Below, piece by piece: positions 34,786 through 41,895 of a stretch of 64,000 nucleotides of DNA; position 1 is the first letter of the stretch, and each line of letters opens with the position of its first letter. Origin of the DNA: Sphingorhabdus profundilacus. Its GTDB lineage: Bacteria; Pseudomonadota; Alphaproteobacteria; Sphingomonadales; Sphingomonadaceae. The notes beneath the pieces are model-generated. The model was not told where the DNA came from. It worked only from the letters and a program-made list of their open reading frames with translations, and searched no databases. Both the position numbers and the translations under genes were made by a program. The DNA is taken from positions 558,001-622,000 of the forward strand of contig NZ_SDWJ01000001.1 of the NCBI RefSeq assembly GCF_009769755.1, read 5' to 3'.

Positions 34786-35418
34786 ATGTCGATTGTGGAT
34801 CGTGCGAAAAATATCATCCTGAAGTCTGTCGATGAATGGAATGTCATTGCAGACGAACCTGCAACGGTTGGTGGAATTTTCACCGGCTATGCAATGATCC
34901 TGGCCGCAATTCCGTTAGCGACCGGAGTAATCACCGGCGCACTTGGCATGTCAGCTGGAAGCTTTGGCGGCTTGGGCGGCGGAGCAATGGCTATGGGCTT
35001 TACCGCCGTAGCTGGCATGGCCGTCATTGGCTATGTTCTGTCGATGGTCACATTATATTTGATGTCCATTATCGTAAACAGTGTTTCACCCAGCTTTAAC
35101 GGCAAATCTGACTCGACGCAGGCAACAAAACTTATGGCATATGCGTCAACACCCACTTGGGTTGCAGGTTTGGTAGCTTGGGTCCCGATTTTGGGTGGTC
35201 TGGTTTCATTGGCGGCAATTGCCTATGTGGTTTACCTCATTTATCTGGGGCTGAAGCCTGTTCTGGGTGTGCCGCAGGAAAAAGTGGCCGGTTTCACGGT
35301 CGTCATCGTTCTGATTTACATCGTTTTGACACTTGTTGTTTCTGGTATCATCCTCGGGCTTTTATTCTCGACTTTCTTTGGCAGCGCGATGATGGCCGGG
35401 GCGATGTCCGGCGCATAA
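34786..35418 (+). CDS. Yip1-family membrane protein
   Basis: An integral membrane protein of about 210 residues with five hydrophobic segments and a Yip1-like arrangement: a cytoplasmic amphipathic N-terminus (IVDRAKNIILKSVDEWNVIA) then Gly-rich helices (GGLGGGAMAMGFTAVAGMAV) and a C-terminal pair ending in SGIILGLLFSTFFG. ATG 34786 has GAGGGG upstream. Bacterial Yip1 proteins are of unknown role. Confidence 0.75.
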   Translation: MSIVDRAKNIILKSVDEWNVIADEPATVGGIFTGYAMILAAIPLATGVITGALGMSAGSFGGLGGGAMAMGFTAVAGMAVIGYVLSMVTLYLMSIIVNSVSPSFNGKSDSTQATKLMAYASTPTWVAGLVAWVPILGGLVSLAAIAYVVYLIYLGLKPVLGVPQEKVAGFTVVIVLIYIVLTLVVSGIILGLLFSTFFGSAMMAGAMSGA

Positions 35419-35527
35419 ATTGCGCGTTAGGATGGGATGTTGGGGCAGTCGCCTTTTTGGAAGTGTATTTAATAGAACCTCATCCTAGCCTCTAGCAATA
35501 TTGCCATGCCGTCGCTAAGTCGGCGGC

Positions 35528-36061
35528 ATGGTTCGATCCACACGGAAAAATGACTGGGGATTCCCCCGCTGGCGCGGCTATGGCAGCAGCAGTGAAGCAC
35601 AGCAGGTGCGGCTTTGCGACCGCTATGGCTGCAATAAAGCCGGCAACTGCCCCGCACCCAAATCGCCCAATAATCCGGACCGCTGGATGTTTTGTGAAGA
35701 TCACGCCGCCGAATATAATCGCGGCTGGGACTATTTTGAGGGGTTGACCAAAGAAGAGGCGGAACAGCGCGAAGCCAATGAGCGGCGCGATGCATCGGGT
35801 TATAAGGAAGCCGCCCATTATGGCTGGGCTGGGTCTGGCGATGGCAGCCGGACGCGTGACGAGATGCATGCGCTCGATATATTGGGGCTCGATAGCGATT
35901 CCAATTTCGAAGATGCCAAAAAAGCCTGGCGCAAAATCGCCAAGGAAACCCACCCTGATGTAAACCCGGGCAATGCCGATGCGGCCAAAGCTTTTCAGGC
36001 GGGGCAGGCGGCCTATGACGTTCTGCGCGTCGCCGAAGAGCGGCGGGAATGGAAGGGATAG
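35528..36061 (+). CDS. J-domain protein
   Basis: A 177-residue cytosolic protein. The N-terminal two-thirds contain a conserved WGFPRWRGYG segment and a cysteine-bearing stretch (RLCDRYGCNKAGNCPAP and MFCEDHAAEYN) that could bind a metal. The C-terminus is a J domain: ALDILGLDSDSNFEDAKKAW, then KIAKETHPDVNPG with the HPD tripeptide that stimulates DnaK ATPase. The start ATG is inside a short hairpin (35504-35511 with 35524-35531) and has no ribosome site. It is a specialised co-chaperone rather than DnaJ itself. Confidence 0.85.
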   Translation: MVRSTRKNDWGFPRWRGYGSSSEAQQVRLCDRYGCNKAGNCPAPKSPNNPDRWMFCEDHAAEYNRGWDYFEGLTKEEAEQREANERRDASGYKEAAHYGWAGSGDGSRTRDEMHALDILGLDSDSNFEDAKKAWRKIAKETHPDVNPGNADAAKAFQAGQAAYDVLRVAEERREWKG

Positions 36062-36101
36062 GGGGCTTGCGCGACCAAAAGTACGGGCGCATAGGGCGCG
36101 C

Positions 36102-36494
36102 GTGATTCATCGTTTTTCGCCTTTACGAAAACTGTCGGCGGCGCTGATTGTGCTGGCGCTGGCCGTGCGGGTCGCCATTCCGTCCGGCTTTATGCCATCC
36201 AGCGAGCGCGGCTTTGCACTGACCATCTGTACCGGCATGGACACGCAGACGGTCTGGATGGACAAATCGGGCAAGCTGCACAAGGATGACCCGGCCAAGG
36301 GAAAATCGGTCGAGCATCAACCCTGCGCCTTTGCTGGTGCCGCGATGGCTGGCGATGCGCCAGCCGATACGGCCTTTGTCGCCATGCCGCCCGTTGCAAC
36401 GGCGGTTCCCGTTTTTGCGATGCGCGAGATTTCGGTAGGTCACGGCCTCGCCGCGCCGCCGCCACCGGCCATAGGTCCACCCTCCTACATCTAA
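36102..36494 (+). CDS. DUF2946-like periplasmic or membrane-anchored protein
   Basis: About 130 residues from a GTG with AGGGC upstream; the longer in-frame ATG lies inside the J-domain gene. One hydrophobic N-terminal helix (LSAALIVLALAVRVAIPSGF) is followed by ALTICTG and HQPCAFAGAA, the Cys-containing pattern of DUF2946 proteins, which are often linked to copper or TonB-dependent uptake genes. The next gene encodes a PepSY protein, supporting a joint metal-related role, which remains inference. Confidence 0.55.
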   Translation: MIHRFSPLRKLSAALIVLALAVRVAIPSGFMPSSERGFALTICTGMDTQTVWMDKSGKLHKDDPAKGKSVEHQPCAFAGAAMAGDAPADTAFVAMPPVATAVPVFAMREISVGHGLAAPPPPAIGPPSYI

Positions 36495-36545
36495 ACCATC
36501 GGGCTGCTTTGCGGCCCTTCTCCCGTTTAGATTTAGGAAGAACTC

Positions 36546-37976
36546 ATGAAGATCAGAAGCCTTTTGCGTGCCACCGAGGAAAAACACGCGAACGATCAGG
36601 CATTGCCCGTGCCTTCATCTTATCGATCAGTGTGGCAATTGCATTTTTATGCAGGGCTGTGTGTCGCGCCTGTCTTGCTGCTTTTGGCGATAACGGGCAG
36701 CCTTTACTTATTCGACCGAGAGTTTGAAAATTGGTGGGATCGTGATTTTGCCAAGGTTAAAATCGAAGGCAGGCCGACGTCGCTTGCCATGCAGGAGGCG
36801 GCGGTCAAAGCAATTGACCCTGCCAGCGAGGTGAAGCGCGTGGTTCTTCCTTTTGCTAAGGATGATACGTCCAAATGGCTCCTGCAGGGTTTGGACGGCC
36901 GGAAACATGAGGTGCATCTCAACCCCTATACCCTGGAAGTAACGGCCATCCGGAACCCGCAAGATGCACCGATGGCGTTCATCCGGCGCATTCACGGAAC
37001 CTTGCTGGGCGGAGAGGTCGGCAGCCATATTGTCGAGCTGGTGGCGTGCTGGACTTTGGTGATACTGGTGACCGGGCTTTGGATGTGGTGGCCCAGAAAC
37101 TGGAGTGTGAAGGGGGTTTTGGTGCCGCGGATTGGCGCAGGTGGGCGCAGGATGTGGCGCGATTTGCACGCTGTTCCGTCGGCATTCATTTCGGTATTTG
37201 TTGTGTTGCTTGTGTTGACAGGGCTGCCTTGGTCCGCCTTTTGGGGGGTGCAGCTTGCGAGGATCGGGGAATATGCCCCCTTTGTCGCACCGACCCCGAA
37301 TTTTGCAGCGCACGCACCCGTCGCACATGCCGAGCACAAATCAGGCGCGGTTCGAAAGATGCCCCCCGCGCATGATCATATGGATCATATGCAGCATATG
37401 GGAAATGCCGACGATCCGGCAAAAACGAAAATCCCCTGGGTCATTCAAAATAGCCCGATGCCCGAAGGCGGTGCGCCAAGCGTTGGTATCGCAAACGTCG
37501 AACCGCATCTTACGATGCTGGACCGCGGGCAATTTGGCGAAGGTGTACGTATATTTTATCCTGACGGTCCGGGCGGGACGTTCATGATCAACTATATTCC
37601 CGACAAAGCCGAAGGGCAGCGGACAATCCATGTGGATCCCGCAAATGGCAATGTGATCGATGATATCGGCTGGGCGCAATATAGTGCAGGCGGCCGTGCA
37701 ATCGAATGGGGCACCATGTTCCACATGGGTCGGCAATATGGGTGGGTAAACCAGCTTGCCAATTTACTGGTGTGCCTTGGGCTGATCGGTGCCGTCATTT
37801 CTGCTCTGGTGCATTATTGGAAACGCCGACCAAAGGGCGAACTTGCCGCGCCGACCGTTCCTAAAGAGGCGCATTTGCCGCAAGGCCTTAAATGGGGGCT
37901 GATCGCTATGGCAGTCGTCTTTCCACTCGTCGGCGCTTCAATGGTGCCGATACTGGCCTATCGCTTTTTGAAATAA
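36546..37976 (+). CDS. PepSY-associated transmembrane protein
   Basis: A 476-residue inner-membrane protein with four membrane helices and PepSY domains on the periplasmic side. Features: SYRSVWQLHFYAGLCVAPVL (helix 1 with the conserved HFYAG), RRIHGTLLGGEVGSHIVELV (conserved H), WWPRNWSVKG, RDLHAVPSAFISVFVVLLVL, and a His/Met-rich loop, HDHMDHMQHMG, able to bind metal. PepSY-TM proteins of this size are commonly linked to siderophore reduction or iron and copper uptake. AGGAAG precedes the ATG. Confidence 0.85.
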   Translation: MKIRSLLRATEEKHANDQALPVPSSYRSVWQLHFYAGLCVAPVLLLLAITGSLYLFDREFENWWDRDFAKVKIEGRPTSLAMQEAAVKAIDPASEVKRVVLPFAKDDTSKWLLQGLDGRKHEVHLNPYTLEVTAIRNPQDAPMAFIRRIHGTLLGGEVGSHIVELVACWTLVILVTGLWMWWPRNWSVKGVLVPRIGAGGRRMWRDLHAVPSAFISVFVVLLVLTGLPWSAFWGVQLARIGEYAPFVAPTPNFAAHAPVAHAEHKSGAVRKMPPAHDHMDHMQHMGNADDPAKTKIPWVIQNSPMPEGGAPSVGIANVEPHLTMLDRGQFGEGVRIFYPDGPGGTFMINYIPDKAEGQRTIHVDPANGNVIDDIGWAQYSAGGRAIEWGTMFHMGRQYGWVNQLANLLVCLGLIGAVISALVHYWKRRPKGELAAPTVPKEAHLPQGLKWGLIAMAVVFPLVGASMVPILAYRFLK

Positions 37977-37987
37977 AGACGTTCCGT

Positions 37988-38392
37988 TCAGCTAGCGTAG
38001 CGCGCGGCGGTTTCGCGGATCAGCGCGATCATATTGGGGATGCCCTGCGTCCGGTTTGAACTGAGTTGGTTTTTCAGGTCGAACGGCGCAAGGGCACTTT
38101 CGATATCTGTTCGGCCAATTTCGGATGCGGCCTTGCCTTCGACGGTTTTCAGGACAAGCGCGATAATGCCCTTGGTAATAGCGGCATTGCTGTCGGCGAG
38201 AAATGTGAGCTTTTCTGCATCAGTGACGGGGTAGACCCAGACACTCGCCGAACATCCGCGCACCAACGTCGCATCGGTTTTAAGCGCGTCGGGCATGACC
38301 GGCAATTCTTTGCCAAGGTCGATCAGCAAACGGTAACGGTCGTCTGCGTCCAGAAAGTCATATTCTTCAAAAATGTCATCAAGCGCGGTCAT
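37988..38392 (-). CDS. sufE: SufE-like cysteine desulfurase activator
   Basis: A 134-residue SufE family protein. It has DDRYRLLIDLGKELPVMPDA and the sulfur-accepting Cys in LVRGCSASVWVYP (about residue 47), followed by ITKGIIALVLKTVEGK and a C-terminal helix NRTQGIPNMIALIRETAA. SufE takes persulfide from SufS and passes it to the SufBCD scaffold. No suf genes are adjacent; instead it is the last gene of the long psp-type run, 27 bases after the preceding small gene. Confidence 0.9.
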   Translation of the reverse strand: MTALDDIFEEYDFLDADDRYRLLIDLGKELPVMPDALKTDATLVRGCSASVWVYPVTDAEKLTFLADSNAAITKGIIALVLKTVEGKAASEIGRTDIESALAPFDLKNQLSSNRTQGIPNMIALIRETAARYAS

Positions 38393-38419
38393 GTCGCGCC
38401 CCGCTTATGGCGGCAGGCT

Positions 38420-38662
38420 TCAGATATCAATCCCTGCCGCAATAGCTTCCAGCTTTTTCACTCGTTCTTTCAGGTCGGCGACTTCAATACGCGAGGTAGC
38501 GGACGGGAGGGGCGCGTCACCGCCCTGCCGGGCAATGTCCAGTTCGGCATGCTTCAGCGCAATCCAGTCGCGCCAGCCACGCAGGCTGAGCGTGGACACT
38601 ACGGCCACACAGGTCAGCATGAATGCGCCGATTATGATATAGAAATTGGGATCCTGAGACAT
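38420..38662 (-). CDS. Small membrane/coiled-coil protein of psp locus (6th)
   Basis: Eighty residues: N-terminal membrane helix (YIIIGAFMLTCVAVVSTLSL), basic juxtamembrane part, and a short C-terminal coiled coil with ADLKERVKKLEAIAAGIDI, a truncated version of the motif shared with the upstream genes. AAGGAAGG precedes the ATG. The gene is 33 bases from its upstream neighbour. No named family is recognised; PspB-like organisation is seen. Confidence 0.72.
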   Translation of the reverse strand: MSQDPNFYIIIGAFMLTCVAVVSTLSLRGWRDWIALKHAELDIARQGGDAPLPSATSRIEVADLKERVKKLEAIAAGIDI

Positions 38663-38695
38663 GGGGTTCCTTCCTTTCAGTCAGCGGGGGACCGT

Positions 38696-38953
38696 TTAGC
38701 GGTCCCGCAATTGTTCGATTTGCCGGTTAATGTCATTGGCGGCGTTGTTTTCCGTAGCGATCCGTTCGAGAACCTGAATCCTGTCTTTCAGCGTTCGGAT
38801 TTCCTCGTGCATCCGCAAGGCGTCGGGTTCGCCGAGCATCCTTTGCTGGCCGCCGCCCAATTCCATTTCCTTTTGCTTGTGCCTCGACCAGATGGCGAAA
38901 CCGCCGAGGAGGAAAGGAGCCAGCGGGATTAAAATCCAGATTTCATCGAACAT
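38696..38953 (-). CDS. Small membrane/coiled-coil protein of psp locus (5th)
   Basis: Eighty-five residues with one N-terminal helix (IWILIPLAPFLLGGFAIWS), a charged linker (RHKQKEMELGG) and a coiled coil IRTLKDRIQVLERIATEN ending INRQIEQLRDR. The R-I-x-V-L-E-R-I core and the I-E-x-L-R end are the signature also present in the neighbouring paralogues. A very good ribosome site, AGGAGGTG, and a 2-base gap from the gene before indicate co-translation. The helix-linker-coil layout is that of PspB. Confidence 0.75.
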   Translation of the reverse strand: MFDEIWILIPLAPFLLGGFAIWSRHKQKEMELGGGQQRMLGEPDALRMHEEIRTLKDRIQVLERIATENNAANDINRQIEQLRDR

Positions 38954-38955
38954 CG

Positions 38956-39240
38956 TTACACCTCCTCTTTTTCTATGCGCGTAACCGGGGTCTCGCGCAG
39001 ATTTTCTATCGCATGGGCGACTTCATACCCACTGTCTGTGATGATCCGCTCCAACACTTGTACGCGTTGTTCGAGCCGACCATTATTCGCGGCATATTGG
39101 GCCGCTTTTTCGGCAATCAACTGTGCTTCAAGCTCAAGCTTTCGTTGGCGGTATGCAAACCAGGGTTTCACAAATACGCCGCCAAATATGGCCAATAGTC
39201 CACAGCTGATGCCGAGTATGGGAATGATAATGCCGTCCAT
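38956..39240 (-). CDS. Small membrane/coiled-coil protein of psp locus (4th)
   Basis: Ninety-four residues: membrane helix IIPILGISCGLLAIFGGVFV, then KPWFAYRQRKLELEAQL, then NNGRLEQRVQVLERIITDSG and AIENLRE, the shared coiled-coil signature, and a short acidic tail. AGGAG precedes the ATG and the gap to the previous gene is 9 bases. PspB-like in layout; function unknown. Confidence 0.75.
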   Translation of the reverse strand: MDGIIIPILGISCGLLAIFGGVFVKPWFAYRQRKLELEAQLIAEKAAQYAANNGRLEQRVQVLERIITDSGYEVAHAIENLRETPVTRIEKEEV

Positions 39241-39249
39241 TTTCCGCTC

Positions 39250-39576
39250 CTAATTTGAAGGGCCGCGAAGCGCTTCGATTTCCGCCGTCAGCCGGTGGCT
39301 GTCGTCGACCACAATCTTTTCGACATTGGCCAGGCGATCCTTGATCGACCCTAATTCGGCGCGCAGCTGGGCATTTTCCTGACTGAGCAGTTTGACGCGC
39401 TCTACTGCTTCCTGATCATTTTTTGGATAGACTGCCTGACCCCATGCACCATCCAGCGGATAGCCATTTTTGATACGCATCCATGTTGTGACAACCCAAC
39501 CAGCAACGCCGACGACGGTGATTAAGGTTACAGGCATCGCCAGCCGCATCAGGCCCTCGATCAAAGTCGGATCCAT
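39250..39576 (-). CDS. Small membrane/coiled-coil protein of psp locus (3rd)
   Basis: One hundred and eight residues. Membrane helix MPVTLITVVGVAGWVVTTWM followed by RIKNGYPLDGAWG, a segment shared with the next paralogue upstream (RARHGYPLENEWG), then a coiled coil SIKDRLANVEKIVVDDSHRL and AEIEALR. GGGGAGGG lies before the ATG. The pair 39250-39576 and 39595-39885 are clear tandem duplicates. Confidence 0.77.
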   Translation of the reverse strand: MDPTLIEGLMRLAMPVTLITVVGVAGWVVTTWMRIKNGYPLDGAWGQAVYPKNDQEAVERVKLLSQENAQLRAELGSIKDRLANVEKIVVDDSHRLTAEIEALRGPSN

Positions 39577-39594
39577 TTTTCCCTCCCCTTGCGC

Positions 39595-39885
39595 CTAGCG
39601 CAGTTTTTCAATTTCTTCCGACAGACGCCCGGCCTTGTCGGTGACGATGCGTTCCAACACGGCGATACGCTCTTCGAGATTGCCGATTTTTCCATTCAGC
39701 GTCTCATTCTCGCTGCTGAGCAAATTGATCTTGCGATCGGCGTCAACATCGACCTTTGGCGTCGTTCCGCCCCATTCATTTTCGAGCGGATAGCCGTGAC
39801 GGGCCCGGATCCAGTTGTTGATAATCCATCCAGCCGTGCAGATCATGACGATCGCGACGATGAATGAAGATCCTCCAAAACTCAT
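39595..39885 (-). CDS. Small membrane/coiled-coil protein of psp locus (2nd)
   Basis: Ninety-six residues from the ATG at 39885, which overlaps the stop of the 52-residue gene before it (ATGA); an upstream ATG at 39900 is inside that gene. Helix SFIVAIVMICTAGWIINNWI, the RARHGYPLENEWG linker, then a leucine-rich coil NLEERIAVLERIVTDKAGRL and EEIEKLR. The GYPL-x3-W linker marks it as a duplicate of the following gene. Confidence 0.77.
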   Translation of the reverse strand: MSFGGSSFIVAIVMICTAGWIINNWIRARHGYPLENEWGGTTPKVDVDADRKINLLSSENETLNGKIGNLEERIAVLERIVTDKAGRLSEEIEKLR

Positions 39886-40040
39886 GGCAAATCCTTCCAA
39901 GGCAGGCGGCGGGTAACCGGTTTAATGTCCGAATTGCGATATTCGACCCGCCAGTTGCGTTGGTCGGCATCCCGTTTTTTCTTGGCGAAGTGCCGGTAAG
40001 CAAACCAGGCAATCAGGCCAAGGACGATAAGGGTGAACAT
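39882..40040 (-). CDS. Short membrane protein of psp locus (1st, 52 aa)
   Basis: A 52-codon gene. One N-terminal helix (MFTLIVLGLIAWFAYRHFA) is followed by a basic segment (KKKRDADQRNWRVEYRN) without the coiled coil of its neighbours. It has an excellent ribosome site, GGGAGGAAAT, and its TGA overlaps the ATG of the next gene, so it is very likely real despite its size. It is 24 bases after pspC. No family recognised. Confidence 0.7.
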   Translation of the reverse strand: MFTLIVLGLIAWFAYRHFAKKKRDADQRNWRVEYRNSDIKPVTRRLPWKDLP

Positions 40041-40064
40041 GCTATTTCCTCCCAATAACCGCGC

Positions 40065-40445
40065 TTAGCGCAGGCTTTCGATTTCGTCGGCCAGCTGTTT
40101 GTTGTTGCTGACATAATAGAGTTCGACATCGGCCAGGCGGTTGTCGATTTCCCGGAAGCGTGACCGAATGTCGCGCGTTGTGCGGGCAGGGGATTGCCGG
40201 ACGCCTTGCCAGAATTTCTGGTCGTCATTGTCGACATAGAGGTGGATCGGCTTTTTGTTGGCGAACCAGGCGGCGCCAAAATAGGCGACCAAGGTCCAGG
40301 GGAAACCACCCGCCAGTGTCAGAATGACTGCGCCGAGACGGACCCAGAGAACATCCACACCGGTATAGTCGGAAATCCCGGCGCACACGCCTTTCCATTT
40401 GGCATTTTGCTTGTCGAGATAAAATTGTGTGTGTTTGCTGCTCAT
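40065..40445 (-). CDS. pspC: Phage shock protein PspC
   Basis: The ATG at 40445 starts 1 base after the pspB stop. The PspC domain is clear: LDKQNAKWKGVCAGISDYTG, VDVLWVRLGAVILTLAGGFP and WTLVAYFGAAWFA, two membrane helices. The soluble tail has REIDNRLADVELYYVSNNKQ and DEIESLR, so it carries the same C-terminal coiled-coil signature as PspB and the small genes downstream. In enterobacteria PspC and PspB sense envelope stress and pull PspA off PspF. Confidence 0.9.
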   Translation of the reverse strand: MSSKHTQFYLDKQNAKWKGVCAGISDYTGVDVLWVRLGAVILTLAGGFPWTLVAYFGAAWFANKKPIHLYVDNDDQKFWQGVRQSPARTTRDIRSRFREIDNRLADVELYYVSNNKQLADEIESLR

Positions 40446-40446
40446 C

Positions 40447-40737
40447 TCAACGGTTCCTTTCCAGCCGGCGGATATTTTCTGCGGTATAATCTTCTGCGTC
40501 ATGGTCGATGCGGCGAGGTGTGAAATTGGGGTTATCCTGTCCGACAAGACGTTCCACCGTGTCCATGCGATCTTCCAGGCGGCGGGCCAGTTCGTACATT
40601 TCGCCCAGCAGCCGTTCGTCATCATTGGTCAGCGTCGCCGCCGTTTTCCATTTGGTGAGATGGTGGAGAATGAGCCAGGGGAGGCCGAGAAAGAGGATGC
40701 CCACAACAATCGGCACCATGATGATTTCACCGTCCAT
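40447..40737 (-). CDS. pspB: Phage shock protein PspB
   Basis: Ninety-six residues, PspB-like: helix IIMVPIVVGILFLGLPWLIL, then HHLTKWKTAA and a coiled coil with ELARRLEDRMDTVERLVGQD, the segment that matches enterobacterial PspB (AxRMxxRIxxLExIL). It begins 4 bases after the pspA stop. The tail (RRIDHDAEDYTAENIRRLER) is a little longer than in E. coli. Confidence 0.85.
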   Translation of the reverse strand: MDGEIIMVPIVVGILFLGLPWLILHHLTKWKTAATLTNDDERLLGEMYELARRLEDRMDTVERLVGQDNPNFTPRRIDHDAEDYTAENIRRLERNR

Positions 40738-40741
40738 AATC

Positions 40742-41425
40742 TCAGCCCTCCTTCTTTGTTTCTTGCTTCATGGCTTTTTTCATCGCCTCCAGTTCGGCGT
40801 CGACGACATCGAAGGATTCGAGGGCGGCGATTTCGTCACCAAGAGTGCGGGGTGCGTCGCTGCCAATGGCCAGTGAGTCTGCATAGCCCTGGGCTTCGTC
40901 GACCCGGCGTTCCAAAACATCGAAGCGGGAAAAGGCCTCACGAACCTTGTCACCATTATACATGGTCCGCAGCTTGACCTGATTTTCCGCGCTTTCGAGG
41001 CGGGTCATCAGCGCATTCTGGCGGCTGCGGGCGTCGGCGAGCTTTTTCTGCAGCTTGTGAATATCCTGCTCTGATGCTTTCAGGGCATCGTTGAGAACAT
41101 CGACTTCGGCAGTCAGCTGGTCCTTCATGTCTGTGGCTTTGCGCTTTTCGAGCAAAGCTGCCTTGGCAAGATCTTCACGACCCTTCGACAGCGCCAGATG
41201 CGCCTTGTCCGTCCAATCCGCCTCAAGAGTGTTCAGCTTGTCGATATGGCGACGCAGTTCTTTCTGGTCGGCGATCGTGCGCGCGGCAGAGGCGCGGACT
41301 TCGACAAGGGTTTCTTCCATCTCGAGGATGATCATACGGATCATCTTTGCCGGGTCTTGCGACTTGTCGAGCAAGTCGGTGACGTTGGCGGCGATGATGT
41401 CGCGGGTTCGTGAAAAAATGCCCAT
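40742..41425 (-). CDS. pspA: Phage shock protein PspA
   Basis: PspA/IM30 family protein of 227 residues, all helical: MGIFSRTRDIIAANVTDLLD (amphipathic membrane-binding helix with DP following), KMIRMIILEMEETLVEVRAS, then a long coiled coil through LESAENQVKLRTMYNGDKVR, and AFSRFDVLERRVDEAQGYAD. It oligomerises on damaged inner membrane and, when free, inhibits PspF. ATG 41425 follows GGAG; a longer in-frame start at 41629 is not credible. Confidence 0.95.
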   Translation of the reverse strand: MGIFSRTRDIIAANVTDLLDKSQDPAKMIRMIILEMEETLVEVRASAARTIADQKELRRHIDKLNTLEADWTDKAHLALSKGREDLAKAALLEKRKATDMKDQLTAEVDVLNDALKASEQDIHKLQKKLADARSRQNALMTRLESAENQVKLRTMYNGDKVREAFSRFDVLERRVDEAQGYADSLAIGSDAPRTLGDEIAALESFDVVDAELEAMKKAMKQETKKEG

Positions 41426-41474
41426 AGGGTAACTCCGGTTATGACTTGTTCTGTACGCGTCTTCAAAAATGGGG

Positions 41475-41525
41475 GCGACCGGGGACCTCTTAGGGGGAGG
41501 GGGGGAGCCGAGTGACCCCGGTCGC
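41475..41525. other. Long GC hairpin with G-tract loop between leader gene and pspA
   Basis: Perfect 10-bp stem, gcgaccgggg (41475-41484) and ccccggtcgc (41516-41525), with a loop dominated by runs of G on the plus strand (C on the transcribed RNA of the psp operon). It lies 13 bases after the 62-residue gene stop and 50 bases before pspA. It could be an RNA-stability element or partial terminator that raises or lowers pspA relative to the leader gene. Confidence 0.5.
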
Positions 41526-41537
41526 GGGCTTACGAAG

Positions 41538-41726
41538 TCAGGCAAGATAGCTGACGACGTTTGGCCGTTGGGAGTGGGTGTATGCATTGACCTGATTGTC
41601 TTCCTGGTGATTGAACACCGAAATTGCATAGCTGGTAAAGATCATGGACATGGACAAGGCCACGGCCACCCAGAGACGGCTTTCGCTTTCTTTGAAGCTT
41701 TCCTGTGCTTTGTTTTCGGTGCTCAT
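41538..41726 (-). CDS. Small membrane protein leading the psp operon (62 aa)
   Basis: From the ATG at 41726 with AAGGGAAG upstream, 62 residues: a charged N-terminus (MSTENKAQESFKESESR), a membrane helix (LWVAVALSMSMIFTSYAISV) and a polar periplasmic tail. It is the first gene after the sigma-54 promoter at 41779-41795, ahead of pspA. I do not recognise the family; PspD/PspG are small psp-regulated proteins in enterobacteria but no similarity is claimed. Confidence 0.7.
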   Translation of the reverse strand: MSTENKAQESFKESESRLWVAVALSMSMIFTSYAISVFNHQEDNQVNAYTHSQRPNVVSYLA

Positions 41727-41778
41727 GTTGGTCTTCCCTTTATTTGCTTTGCCTGCTTGTGCCGGCTTGCAAACAGTA

Positions 41779-41795
41779 TTGCAGGGAGCGTGCCA
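41779..41795 (-). promoter_or_regulatory. Sigma-54 promoter of the psp operon
   Basis: On the minus strand the sequence TGGCACGCTCCCTGCAA gives the -24 TGGCACG and -12 TGCA elements with exactly 10 bases between the GG and GC dinucleotides, as needed for sigma-54 holoenzyme. The first downstream ATG is the 62-residue gene, about 53 bases away. The divergent gene is pspF, an enhancer-binding activator of sigma-54, so the PspF sites should lie in the remaining part of the gap (41796-41895). Confidence 0.87.
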
Positions 41796-41895
41796 ATTCC
41801 ATTTTTTCGCGGAAATTAGCCAGTTTTTCATATTTCTCACCCATATCGCCTAGTAAATATTGCTATTAGGTGGTGAAATATGCCAATCTTTAAAA

